Assembly (NCBI GenBank): GCA_020431545.1
Contig: JAGQIB010000293.1
Coordinates: forward strand, 1 to 9,029
Origin: Gemmatimonadota bacterium
GTDB lineage: Bacteria > ARS69
Length of the DNA: 9,029 bases
Direction of reading: 5' to 3'
The notes beneath the pieces are model-generated. The model searched no databases and was not told the DNA's origin. It saw nothing but the letters and a program-made list of their open reading frames with translations. A program made the position numbers and the translations under genes. Position 1 is the first letter of the stretch; the number at the start of each line of letters is the position of its first letter. Below are positions 1 to 6,981 of the stretch, piece by piece.

Positions 1-2682
1 TCCGAGCTACCGGGCGCGGGCAGCGCACGTCCTCCGGAAGCGGGCGGGTCCTTCGGCTACGTCGCGCCGGAGATCCTGCGCGGCTGGACCCCGGAACGTC
101 GCTCGGATCAGTACGCCTTCGGCGTGCTCGCGCGTAGCTGGCTCGGCACGAGTCTCCCGCCGGCGGCCGCTTCGGTCCTCGATCGCATGACGTCCCGCCT
201 CGTCACGCCACGGTACCCGGAGATCGAGGAGGGCTGGAACGCACTCGCGACCGAGCTCGGTGGCCCTGTCCTTCCGCCGGCCGCCCCGGAACTCCTGGGC
301 GGCGTGGCCGTGGCGCGGGTCGACTTCGTGGAGCGAGCGCTCGACCGCGCCCACTCGGACGGGCGCGTGCTCGTGCGAGCGCGACCGGGCATCGGATTGA
401 CGCGGGTGCTGCGGGAAATCGCGATCGCAAACGCCGCGCGGTCGGAAGACAACCGAACGCTCCGCGTGATCGATCTGGGTGACGCCGTGCGGATTTCGAC
501 TCTGAGGAAGGTCCTGCGGAACGCGAACGAGGTCCTGGTGATCGGCGTGCCGGACCTTTCCCCCGGTTTCATGTGGATCGACTCCGTCGTGGGCACGTGT
601 CTGCGCGAAGAGGCCCGCGGGATCGCGACCCTCGAGCTTCCGCCGCTTCGCACGCAGGCGTTCGGTGACTTGCTCTTCGCGTCGACCGGGGCGTTCTCGC
701 GCCCATTCGCCGAGCAACTGGGCGATCGCTCGGAGGGGCATCTCGCGACCGCGGCCGAGGAGTTCACGGCGGCGTGGCGGGAGGCCGGGCCCGATCCGGA
801 TCACGGCGCGAAGTGGCTCGCGGAGCGGCCACGTCCCGAGATCCTGCCCGGGCCCCGGCCGGAGACTCTCGCGCCGGACGTGCTCGGTGTTGCCGGCCTT
901 GCCGCCGATCTCCCGCGCGCACTCGCGGAGGAGTGTATCCGGACGTTCGCCGGGCCGTCTCCCGGTTCGGATCTCTCCGAAGCAGGGATCCTGCGTCCCG
1001 ACGAGGCGGAACGTGTCCGCTTCGTCACCGAGAGCTGGCGCCGTCTGGCACTGAAACACGCGCCCGACGACGCAGAGGAGATTCATCGCTGGCTCCACGA
1101 ACGGCACACCCCGGATCCGCTCCACACCGACGAGACCCTCGCCGCCCTGCGCCGAGCTCGCGCGCTCGGCGAGACGGAGGATGAAGGTCGGTGGCTGCTG
1201 GAGGCATTGCGCGCGCTGACGACCTGCGAACGCCTGGCGGATGCCGGTCGCCTGGTCGCCCACGGTCTGCTCAACCTGGACGCATCGACAGCGGCGGAGG
1301 AGATCGACGAACTCATCAGATTGACGGGCGCCGATCAGGGTGAACTGGCCACGTTCCTCGCGAATATCCATGCGCAGTTTGGGACGGTTTCCGCACGTCC
1401 CTACTGGCAGCAAGCCGCTCAGGGGGTCGGACCGCGAGCGTCTCGCGCCATCGTCGAACTCTGTCGTAGTTCAATCGTCGACGGAGATGAGTCAGAGGTT
1501 CGCCGGAACCTCGCCACATCCAGGAGTCTCGAAGAGAGTTTCGATGCTCTACCGAGGGGAACGACCGCGATCCTGGAAGCGTGGCGCGATCTTCGCAGCG
1601 GCGACCGAGACGCAGCTCGGCACAAGGCTGAACTTGCCGCTCAGCATTCCGCGTCGCAGGAGAGGATCAATGCCCTTCAAGTCCTGCTACTGACAGAGAA
1701 TGGGGACCCTCGAAACACGGCCATGGAACTGCTCGGACTCGCCGAGAACGCGCCATCGCTGCGGTCCCGCCTCCAGATCTACACGAATGTTTCCACCCGT
1801 TTGCAGGACATCGATCCCAGGTTCGCTCTGACGCTCTGCGAGCGCTCCCTCGAGCTCATTCAGAATGGCAGTCAACCGGACGTGGAAGACCGCGTGCGCT
1901 TGAACCGTGCCTCTCTGTTGGTCGACCTGGGTCGCTGTGAAGACGGTCTTCGCGAGGTCATCCGGCTCCTTTCGCGGAGAACGGTCGGATCCTCCCCCGC
2001 GCGCGTGGCGCGTCTCCTGGGATTGGCGAGCGCTTGCACACTCCGGCTCGGGAGATGCACTGAGGCGATCGACCTGGCGATCCGCGGCCTGACGATAGGA
2101 CTTGATACGGGCGGGCACGCCCTCGGTCTCACCGCCGCTCCTTGGGTAGAAGCGGTGCTTTGCAGCGACTGCACGAGTCGGGTAGCCGAGATGAGAGAGC
2201 TCGCTCCTGTCACGCCCACGCAACTTCGACGGGCGGGACATCCCGTCACTGCCCTCCGGCTTGACGCCCATCTGGCACGTGCGGATCGAGGCATCGATGC
2301 GGCCATCCAGGTTCTGCGTGCCGGGGAGGCGGACATCATTCGAACAGCACGGGGTGGCGACCGCGCCGGCTTCTGGCTCCACCTTACTTCGCTCATGCTC
2401 CCCGACGACCAAGCAAACGGAACGGAACGGATCGCTTCAGCGATGGAAGAGTCACTGAGAGGCGAGCACGGTCGAATCGACACCTACGTTCGTGCGAGTC
2501 TCCTGGTTTCCCTCGCCCGAGTTCGGCTCCACCGGCAAGAGGGCGCAGAAGGGACGAGTGCTCTCGAGCAAGCAATCGTCGAGTCTCGACGATACGGATA
2601 CCGACTCTGCCTGGCCGAGGCGCTGCGACTTCGTGCCCACTGGACGCTATCTTCCTCGGAGGCGGCGGATGACCAATCGTAG
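1..2682 (+). CDS. Ser/Thr protein kinase with degenerate STAND-like ATPase module and TPR-like C-terminus (5' partial)
   Basis: The frame is open from base 1, so the true start and the N-lobe and catalytic loop of the kinase lie outside the window; 893 residues are visible. Residues 17-41 hold the end of a kinase activation segment (GSFGYVAPEIL, the APE motif) and the SDQYAFGVL helix with its structural Asp (D36). The rest of the C-lobe is unusually short: a final helix (VLDRMTSRL) comes within about 20 residues. Residues about 95-330 resemble a STAND/AAA module, but the P-loop (127-134, ARPGIGLT) has Leu133 where Lys is expected, and the Walker B-like strand VLVIG lacks the acidic residue. 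Residues about 328-370 resemble the FxxxxxRRLAL...HRWLHER helix pair that closes such modules in PknK-like kinases. Residues about 390-890 are helical, TPR-like repeats. The gene overlaps the next one by 14 nt, so coupled translation is likely. By family it is a cytosolic signalling kinase. The kinase fold is confident; the ATPase and TPR calls are by pattern only. Confidence 0.85.
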   Translation, partial: SELPGAGSARPPEAGGSFGYVAPEILRGWTPERRSDQYAFGVLARSWLGTSLPPAAASVLDRMTSRLVTPRYPEIEEGWNALATELGGPVLPPAAPELLGGVAVARVDFVERALDRAHSDGRVLVRARPGIGLTRVLREIAIANAARSEDNRTLRVIDLGDAVRISTLRKVLRNANEVLVIGVPDLSPGFMWIDSVVGTCLREEARGIATLELPPLRTQAFGDLLFASTGAFSRPFAEQLGDRSEGHLATAAEEFTAAWREAGPDPDHGAKWLAERPRPEILPGPRPETLAPDVLGVAGLAADLPRALAEECIRTFAGPSPGSDLSEAGILRPDEAERVRFVTESWRRLALKHAPDDAEEIHRWLHERHTPDPLHTDETLAALRRARALGETEDEGRWLLEALRALTTCERLADAGRLVAHGLLNLDASTAAEEIDELIRLTGADQGELATFLANIHAQFGTVSARPYWQQAAQGVGPRASRAIVELCRSSIVDGDESEVRRNLATSRSLEESFDALPRGTTAILEAWRDLRSGDRDAARHKAELAAQHSASQERINALQVLLLTENGDPRNTAMELLGLAENAPSLRSRLQIYTNVSTRLQDIDPRFALTLCERSLELIQNGSQPDVEDRVRLNRASLLVDLGRCEDGLREVIRLLSRRTVGSSPARVARLLGLASACTLRLGRCTEAIDLAIRGLTIGLDTGGHALGLTAAPWVEAVLCSDCTSRVAEMRELAPVTPTQLRRAGHPVTALRLDAHLARADRGIDAAIQVLRAGEADIIRTARGGDRAGFWLHLTSLMLPDDQANGTERIASAMEESLRGEHGRIDTYVRASLLVSLARVRLHRQEGAEGTSALEQAIVESRRYGYRLCLAEALRLRAHWTLSSSEAADDQS
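2658..2662 (+). promoter_or_regulatory. Ribosome-binding site fixing the start of the sigma-54 activator
   Basis: GGAGG lies 6 nt before the ATG at 2669, inside the last codons of the kinase gene. The activator's reading frame stays open upstream to about 2492, so this site is what favours 2669 over an earlier start. Another in-frame ATG at 2705 has no comparable site. Confidence 0.75.
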
Positions 2683-4318
2683 CCGTGATCGAAACGAACC
2701 ACCAATGCCCGGTCCGGATCCGCTCTCCGATCTGGAGGAATCAGCCGATCTCGCCGAGGTGCCGCCACGTTCCATGACCGAGGCTTGGGACGCGGCTGAA
2801 TGGAGTCTCGAACGCACCTTCGACGGTCTCACTGATGTTCTGAGTTCGATATCCGGGAATCTGGAGTTCAGCTCGTTGACGGACGAGATTCTGAGCATTG
2901 CGCTGTCAACCGTCGGCGCCTCCCGGGGAGTTCTCTTCCTGGGGGAGACTCCTTCGACCCTCTCGCCAGCTCGGGCGGTGAACATCGAGTCCGATTCTCT
3001 CGCCGACCTGGATCGAATCTCACAGACACTGCTCGCGCAGGTGCTGAGCGGTCCCCCAATCCTGACGGCAGACGCGCAGACGGATGTCCGACTGCGAGAC
3101 ATCCCGAGTGTTCGCCTGCACCAGATCCGTGCCGTCCTCTGCGTGCCACTGGTCAAGCGCGGAAGACCGTCCGGCCTCATCTATCTGGACCACAACGCTC
3201 CGCTCCCAGCTCTGCCGCGACACACTCGACGTTTCATGTCGGCGTTCGCTAGCGTTGCTGCAGTTGCGCTGGATAACGCCCGTCTGCATGGAGAGCTCCT
3301 ACTCGAGAACGCGCGTCTGATCCGCCGAACCACGGCGCGTGAGACGTTCGGCCGGATCGTCACTACGGATCCGGGCATGATCGAGCTCCTGGAGCGTGCC
3401 GCCATGGTGGCTCAGGTGGACTTCTCCGCACTCATCCTGGGTGAGAGTGGTACCGGAAAGGAGCTCCTCGCCCACGCGATCCACGAAGCCAGCAACCGCG
3501 CACTCCAACCGTTCGTCGCCTACAACTGCGCAGCCGTCCCCAGCGAATTGATGGAGAGTCTGTTCTTTGGCCAGGTCAGGGGCGCCTTCACGGGAGCGGT
3601 TCGCGATACGCCGGGGCTCTTCCGCCAAGCCGACGGCGGCGTGCTGTTCCTGGATGAGATCGGGGAGCTGAACGGAGAGCTTCAGGCCAAACTGCTTCGC
3701 GCACTGCAGGATGGCGTCGTCCGACCGCTGGGCTCCGATCGGGAGTACACGGCCAATGTTCGAATCCTCGCCGCGACGTCTCGCGACCTGACGGACCTCG
3801 TACGCTCGGGCCGTTTCAGGGAGGACCTCTACTACCGTCTCAACGTCCTCGAGCTTCGGGTTCCACCGCTTCGGGAACGCCCGGGAGATATCGCTCCGCT
3901 CGTCGGCCACTTCCTGACTCGAGGTAGCTTGCAGCGTCCAGACCGTGCAGCCCCCCTCCGCTTTTCGAAGGAGGCGCTGGATCGTCTCGAGGCACTGTCT
4001 TGGCGAGGCAACGTCCGAGAACTGGAGAGCTTCGTATACCGGGCGTGCGTGTTCTGCCCGGGGCCCGTCGTCGACGTCGATGACCTATCTGCCCTCCAGG
4101 GGAGCCTCGAGGCGGGGACATCGGCCGACCGTCCGTCCCAACCCCCTCTTCCCCCCACGGTCCCGACCGCCTCCCTGGCCGACGTGGAACGATCAGCCAT
4201 CGTCGACGCACTACGGAAAGCCGGAGGCAACAAGTCGAAGGCCGCTCGCTTCCTTGGCCTGCATCGCAACTCGCTGTTGCGACGCATGGAGCGACTCGAC
4301 ATCCACTGGCAGGACTAG
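2669..4318 (+). CDS. Sigma-54-dependent transcriptional activator, GAF-AAA+-Fis HTH
   Basis: A 549-residue bacterial enhancer-binding protein. A GAF-type sensory domain spans about residues 71-205 and leads into a linker helix. The AAA+ sigma-54 interaction domain (about 235-465) carries an intact Walker A (GESGTGKE, 258-265), the GAFTGA loop that contacts sigma-54 (305-310), Walker B (VLFLDE, D329/E330) and the FREDLYYRL segment (383-391) that contains arginine fingers. A Fis-type helix-turn-helix closes the protein (about 521-543, NKSKAARFLGLHRNSL). All motifs needed for ATP-driven open-complex formation are present, so it should be active. There is no response-regulator receiver or FHA domain, so control probably comes through a GAF ligand or the adjacent kinase; the latter is inference. 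It overlaps the kinase gene by 14 nt and is followed after 24 nt by a secreted-protein gene, which suggests one operon. No convincing -24/-12 promoter was seen for its own operon or the downstream genes. Confidence 0.95.
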   Translation: MTNRSRDRNEPPMPGPDPLSDLEESADLAEVPPRSMTEAWDAAEWSLERTFDGLTDVLSSISGNLEFSSLTDEILSIALSTVGASRGVLFLGETPSTLSPARAVNIESDSLADLDRISQTLLAQVLSGPPILTADAQTDVRLRDIPSVRLHQIRAVLCVPLVKRGRPSGLIYLDHNAPLPALPRHTRRFMSAFASVAAVALDNARLHGELLLENARLIRRTTARETFGRIVTTDPGMIELLERAAMVAQVDFSALILGESGTGKELLAHAIHEASNRALQPFVAYNCAAVPSELMESLFFGQVRGAFTGAVRDTPGLFRQADGGVLFLDEIGELNGELQAKLLRALQDGVVRPLGSDREYTANVRILAATSRDLTDLVRSGRFREDLYYRLNVLELRVPPLRERPGDIAPLVGHFLTRGSLQRPDRAAPLRFSKEALDRLEALSWRGNVRELESFVYRACVFCPGPVVDVDDLSALQGSLEAGTSADRPSQPPLPPTVPTASLADVERSAIVDALRKAGGNKSKAARFLGLHRNSLLRRMERLDIHWQD

Positions 4319-4342
4319 ACCAACCACACGAAGGAGTTCGCT

Positions 4343-4870
4343 GTGCGTATCTCAAACCTCCTCCGAGGAGCATCCACCGTGGTCGCTCTCGGAATCACTC
4401 TCGCACCTATGGGCGCCCATGCCGTCGACGAGACATTTGCTTGCAACGAAGACCACTCCCTTCGAGTACGAGTGTACGACGCCGATGGACACGTGCTGGG
4501 AAACTCCCCCGTCTTGGTGCACATCAACTCTTCCGGCATCGACATCACGGAGTACACGGACTCGTACGGCCTCGCGGTATTCACAATCGCCGGTGCGGAT
4601 CTTCAGTGCTGTGCAGACAACGTCGAGGTGCTCCTGAAGCAGCCGCCCGCGGGTATGCTGAGCCGCGAGCTCGATTTGGAGTTCGATTCCTCGGAGAACG
4701 ACTGCGGCGTCATACCCGATGGCCCCATCAACGAATGGGACTTCGGGGACGGAACCGGCCGTGAACTCGGCTGCGACGGATTCTACCTGGACAACTACGA
4801 GTGGACGCTCTGGATCGCGTACATCGATTCGAGCGGTTGCGCGGGCGGCCCGCTGAACGTCCAGAGGTAG
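4343..4870 (+). CDS. Small exported cysteine-rich protein, possible Ig-like fold
   Basis: A 175-residue protein of unrecognised family. The GTG start is preceded by AAGGAG at 4331-4336 with 6-nt spacing, which makes the start convincing. Residues 1-27 form a classic Sec signal peptide: basic MRISNLLR, a hydrophobic stretch, then AHA with predicted cleavage before V28. The mature part has six cysteines (C34, C89, C90, C121, C144, C166), consistent with disulfides outside the cytoplasm. Residues about 38-85 (SLRVRVYDADG...TDSYGLAVFTI) look like the strand pattern of Ig-like or carboxypeptidase-regulatory-like beta-sandwich domains. A later EWDFGDGTG (131-139) echoes the WDFGDG motif of PKD domains, although the rest of a PKD repeat is not visible. 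It lies 24 nt after the sigma-54 activator, so co-transcription is likely and it may be an output or extracytoplasmic partner of that system. The function is unknown. Base composition is lower in GC than the downstream genes. Confidence 0.85.
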   Translation: MRISNLLRGASTVVALGITLAPMGAHAVDETFACNEDHSLRVRVYDADGHVLGNSPVLVHINSSGIDITEYTDSYGLAVFTIAGADLQCCADNVEVLLKQPPAGMLSRELDLEFDSSENDCGVIPDGPINEWDFGDGTGRELGCDGFYLDNYEWTLWIAYIDSSGCAGGPLNVQR

Positions 4871-4885
4871 ACCCATTCCGTGAAC

Positions 4886-4915
4886 CCGAGGGGGGGGGGA
4901 CCTCTTCCCCCTCGG
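4886..4915 (+). terminator. GC-rich hairpin after the kinase/activator operon
   Basis: CCGAGGGGG (4886-4894) pairs perfectly with CCCCCTCGG (4907-4915) around a 12-nt loop, starting 16 nt after the stop of the secreted-protein gene. No T-tract follows, so it is not a canonical intrinsic terminator, although such hairpins are common ends in high-GC genomes. The left arm is part of a run of ten G (4890-4899). The rest of the 125-nt gap to the next gene (4871-4995) shows only the downstream ribosome-binding site. Confidence 0.45.
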
Positions 4916-4995
4916 CCCCTCCGCCTCGCGTCTCTCGAGAACCGCCTGCCCTCCGCCGCTGCGTTCTTCACCCCACCCCCACTGGAGCTCGAGCG

Positions 4996-6555
4996 ATGCC
5001 CGCCCCCCGATTCGCCGCCACTCTCTTCGCCGGCCTCCTGCTGTTCCCGCGCATCGCTTCTCCCGAGACCACGCTCACGATCGGCGTCCAGGGTTCCCCG
5101 GACACGTTCCTCCCGCCGTTCTCGCGCAGCAGCACCGGCGCCGACGTCTTCCGCTGGATCTACACGGACCTGTGCGAGTTCGAGGACGACGGCTTGACGC
5201 CGAAGCCCGCGCTGGCCCGCGCCTGGGAGGAATCGGACGACGGGCGCGTCGTGACGTTCCACCTCGACACGGCGGCGCGCTGGCACGACGGGCAGCCGGT
5301 GACGTCGCGCGACGTCGTGTTCACGCACGAGCTGATCGCGGACGAGGCCACGGGAAGCACGCGTCGCGGCAACCGCGAGTCGATCGAGTCCGTGGTCGCG
5401 CCCGACGACTCGACCGTGGTATTCGCGTTCTCGCAGGCGACGCCGTATCGCTTCGTGGACGCCCGTTCCGGATCGGTGCTCCCGGCCCATCTCCTGGAGT
5501 CCGTGCCGCGGGAGTCGCTGGCGTCGAGCGAGTACGCCCGCGCGCCGATCGGGAGCGGACCCTTCCGGTTCTCCCGCGCGGCCGACGACGACTTCGTGGA
5601 GCTCGTCGCGGTGCGCGATCACTTCCGCACTCCGCCGCGATTCGACCGCCTTCGCTTCCAGGTGATCCCCGAGCTCACGACCCAGATCGTGATGCTCCAG
5701 CGCGGGGACCTCGACGTCGTGCGCAAGGTGCCGCGCGAGGACCGAACGCGTCTCGCGCAGAACGTGGATCTCCGCTTCTACCGCGTGCCCAGCGAGTCCT
5801 ATCAGTACGTCGGGTGGAACCTGCGGAACCCTCGGTTCCAGGACGCTCGCGTTCGCGAGGCGCTCTCGCTGGCCCTGGATCGCGAGGAGATCTGCCGGGT
5901 CCTCGACGCGGACGCCGCCCGCCCGTTCGTGGGACCGCTAGGCGACCACCACTGGGCCTTCGCCGCCGATCTCGCCCGTCCGCACCAGGATCTCGAGGCC
6001 GCACAACGTCTGCTCGCCGACGCCGGCTGGTCCGACTCGGATGGCGACGGGTGGCTCGATCGGGAGGGGGAGCCGTTCTCCTTCGAGCTGCTCACGAACT
6101 CCGAAAGCCAGCTTCGCCGGGATCTCGCGGTCCTCCTCCAGAGCGCGTGGGCGCGCCTGGGGGTGCGCGCCGAACCCCAGCTGTTCGAGTACAACACGCT
6201 GATCCAGACCGTGCTCCGGCGCGAGTACCCGGACGCGTTCCTGCTCGGCCAGGGCTCGCCCGCGCGCCCACGACTCGATCGGCTCTTCCACTCCCGTTCG
6301 ATCGAGCACGATTTCAACGTGACGAGCTACTCGAGCCCCGGGGTCGACGCCGCCCTCGACGCCGCGGAAGCAGCCCGCACCCGGGAGGAGGCACTCCCCC
6401 TCTGGCAGGACGTGCAGCGGCTCCTCGCCGCGGATCGCCCGCTGCTGTGGCTGATCACCGTAGACGACGTCTACGGGTGCCGGGCCGACGTCCAGGTCGA
6501 GCCGGACGCGCGAGACTTCTTCGCGCGGCTTCCCGAGTGGCGGATCGATCGTTGA
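4996..6555 (+). CDS. ABC transporter periplasmic solute-binding protein, family 5 (peptide/nickel type)
   Basis: A 519-residue protein of the DppA/OppA/NikA type, which binds oligopeptides or similar solutes in the periplasm for an ABC importer. The ATG at 4996 is chosen because GGAG (4984-4987) lies 8 nt upstream and a signal peptide follows at once (MPAPRFAATLFAGLLLF, likely cut near residue 21-22); the frame is open further upstream but without a signal sequence. There is no lipobox Cys, so a soluble periplasmic protein is expected. Family signatures are PKPALARAWE and TFHLDTAARWHDGQPVTSRD (about 69-106), PIGSGPFRF (184-192), YVGWNLRNPRFQDARVREAL (271-290) with SLALDREEI after it, and a DSDGDGWLDREGEPFSFEL loop (347-365). 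The length fits the family. No permease or ATPase gene is in the window, so it is either an orphan receptor or serves a transporter encoded elsewhere. The substrate cannot be told from sequence. Codon third positions are strongly G/C. Confidence 0.93.
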   Translation: MPAPRFAATLFAGLLLFPRIASPETTLTIGVQGSPDTFLPPFSRSSTGADVFRWIYTDLCEFEDDGLTPKPALARAWEESDDGRVVTFHLDTAARWHDGQPVTSRDVVFTHELIADEATGSTRRGNRESIESVVAPDDSTVVFAFSQATPYRFVDARSGSVLPAHLLESVPRESLASSEYARAPIGSGPFRFSRAADDDFVELVAVRDHFRTPPRFDRLRFQVIPELTTQIVMLQRGDLDVVRKVPREDRTRLAQNVDLRFYRVPSESYQYVGWNLRNPRFQDARVREALSLALDREEICRVLDADAARPFVGPLGDHHWAFAADLARPHQDLEAAQRLLADAGWSDSDGDGWLDREGEPFSFELLTNSESQLRRDLAVLLQSAWARLGVRAEPQLFEYNTLIQTVLRREYPDAFLLGQGSPARPRLDRLFHSRSIEHDFNVTSYSSPGVDAALDAAEAARTREEALPLWQDVQRLLAADRPLLWLITVDDVYGCRADVQVEPDARDFFARLPEWRIDR

Positions 6556-6575
6556 TTCCCAGCCCGCACGGGATT

Positions 6576-6596
6576 GCCTCGCCTGCGGCGGGAGGC
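6576..6596 (+). terminator. Possible weak hairpin after the solute-binding protein gene
   Basis: GCCTC (6576-6580) can pair with GAGGC (6592-6596), and GCC (6581-6583) with GGC (6587-6589), leaving a 2-nt bulge and a 3-nt loop, 20 nt past the stop. There is no T-tract. The surrounding 193-nt gap (6556-6748) is very GC-rich, so chance pairing is likely. The gap otherwise holds only the promoter-like element and ribosome-binding site of the next gene. Confidence 0.2.
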
Positions 6597-6702
6597 TGCC
6601 CCCCTGACCGGGGCCGGCGGGCGCGCAAGCGCTTTCCCGGCAACACCTTACCGCCCCGAGCCGGTCGTGGCCTTCGCCTTGCACCAGGACCCCTTCGGCC
6701 GC

Positions 6703-6730
6703 GTGACACCGGGTTGCGCGGCTCGACAAT
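6703..6730 (+). promoter_or_regulatory. Candidate sigma-70-type promoter for the cysteine-rich peptide gene
   Basis: GTGACA (6703-6708, 5 of 6 bases of TTGACA) and GACAAT (6725-6730, 4 of 6 of TATAAT) are separated by 16 nt. Transcription would begin near 6737, just before the ribosome-binding site GGGAG (6738-6742). This would let the peptide gene be expressed separately from the binding-protein gene. The match is moderate and promoter consensus for this lineage is unknown. Confidence 0.35.
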
Positions 6731-6748
6731 CACCGAAGGGAGAACTCG

Positions 6749-6967
6749 ATGGAGAAGAACCGCCGGCTGGCCCTGCGCCGGGACACGGTGCGTGCGCTGA
6801 ACGCGGCCGCTGCGGACGTTCGCGGAGGCAAGACCGCGCCGATCGCGAGCGTGGATCTCTGTACCTACTACACGCCGCAGTGCCCACCGACCGGGGATTC
6901 CTGTGTCTACACGGAGTGCCCGAGTCAGGGTCCGAACTGCCCGAACACCGTGGACCAGTGCGTCTGA
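6749..6967 (+). CDS. Lanthipeptide-like RiPP precursor peptide, cysteine-rich core
   Basis: A 72-residue peptide starting at ATG 6749, with GGGAG (6738-6742) 6 nt upstream. The N-terminus (RRLALRRDTVRAL...DVRGG, residues 5-27) follows the pattern of class I lanthipeptide-like leaders (K-L-x-L-x-K-E-T-x-R-x-L ... V-x-GG) found in Bacteroidota, Myxococcota and Acidobacteriota. Cleavage would be expected after Gly26-Gly27. The 45-residue core has six Cys (38, 45, 52, 57, 64, 71; spacings 7-7-5-7-7) and nine Ser/Thr, and ends in Cys-Val. A short internal repeat is visible: YTPQCPPTGDSC is echoed by YTECPSQGPNC, giving two C-P-x-x-G-x-x-C units. If dehydrated and cyclised it would be a multi-ring peptide; otherwise the cysteines could form disulfides. 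No LanB, LanC, LanM, radical-SAM, peptidase or transporter gene is in the window, so it is an orphan here. It lies 193 nt after a peptide-type binding protein and converges on the sulfatase gene. The gene is fairly sure; the RiPP identity is a pattern-based inference. Confidence 0.75.
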   Translation: MEKNRRLALRRDTVRALNAAAADVRGGKTAPIASVDLCTYYTPQCPPTGDSCVYTECPSQGPNCPNTVDQCV

Positions 6968-6981
6968 TGTACCGGTGAAAG

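Noticed and set aside
7..1413. Long minus-strand open frame of 468 codons
   Set aside because: It lies opposite the kinase gene, whose kinase motifs are clear; the translation is Arg/Gly-rich without recognisable motifs, as expected for antisense frames in GC-rich DNA.
2492..2668. Upstream extension of the sigma-54 activator
   Set aside because: It overlaps the TPR coding region of the kinase gene and has no conserved content; the ribosome-binding site at 2658-2662 supports 2669.
4129..4176. C/T-rich, Pro-rich stretch in the sigma-54 activator as a possible regulatory repeat
   Set aside because: It encodes the flexible linker between the AAA+ and Fis domains, so composition alone explains it.
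4801..4995. Upstream extension of the solute-binding protein from a GTG at 4801
   Set aside because: It would overlap the secreted-protein gene and the hairpin and place 65 polar residues before a clear signal peptide; the ATG at 4996 has its own ribosome-binding site.
6704..6717. TGACAC-N4-TTGC-like sigma-54 promoter before the peptide gene
   Set aside because: The GG of the -24 element is GA, and the distance to the GC of the -12 element is one base short; sigma-54 promoters tolerate little spacing change.
5172..6800. Plus-strand open frame of 542 codons
   Set aside because: It is a shadow of the solute-binding protein gene in another frame, extremely Arg/Pro/Ala-rich and lacking motifs.
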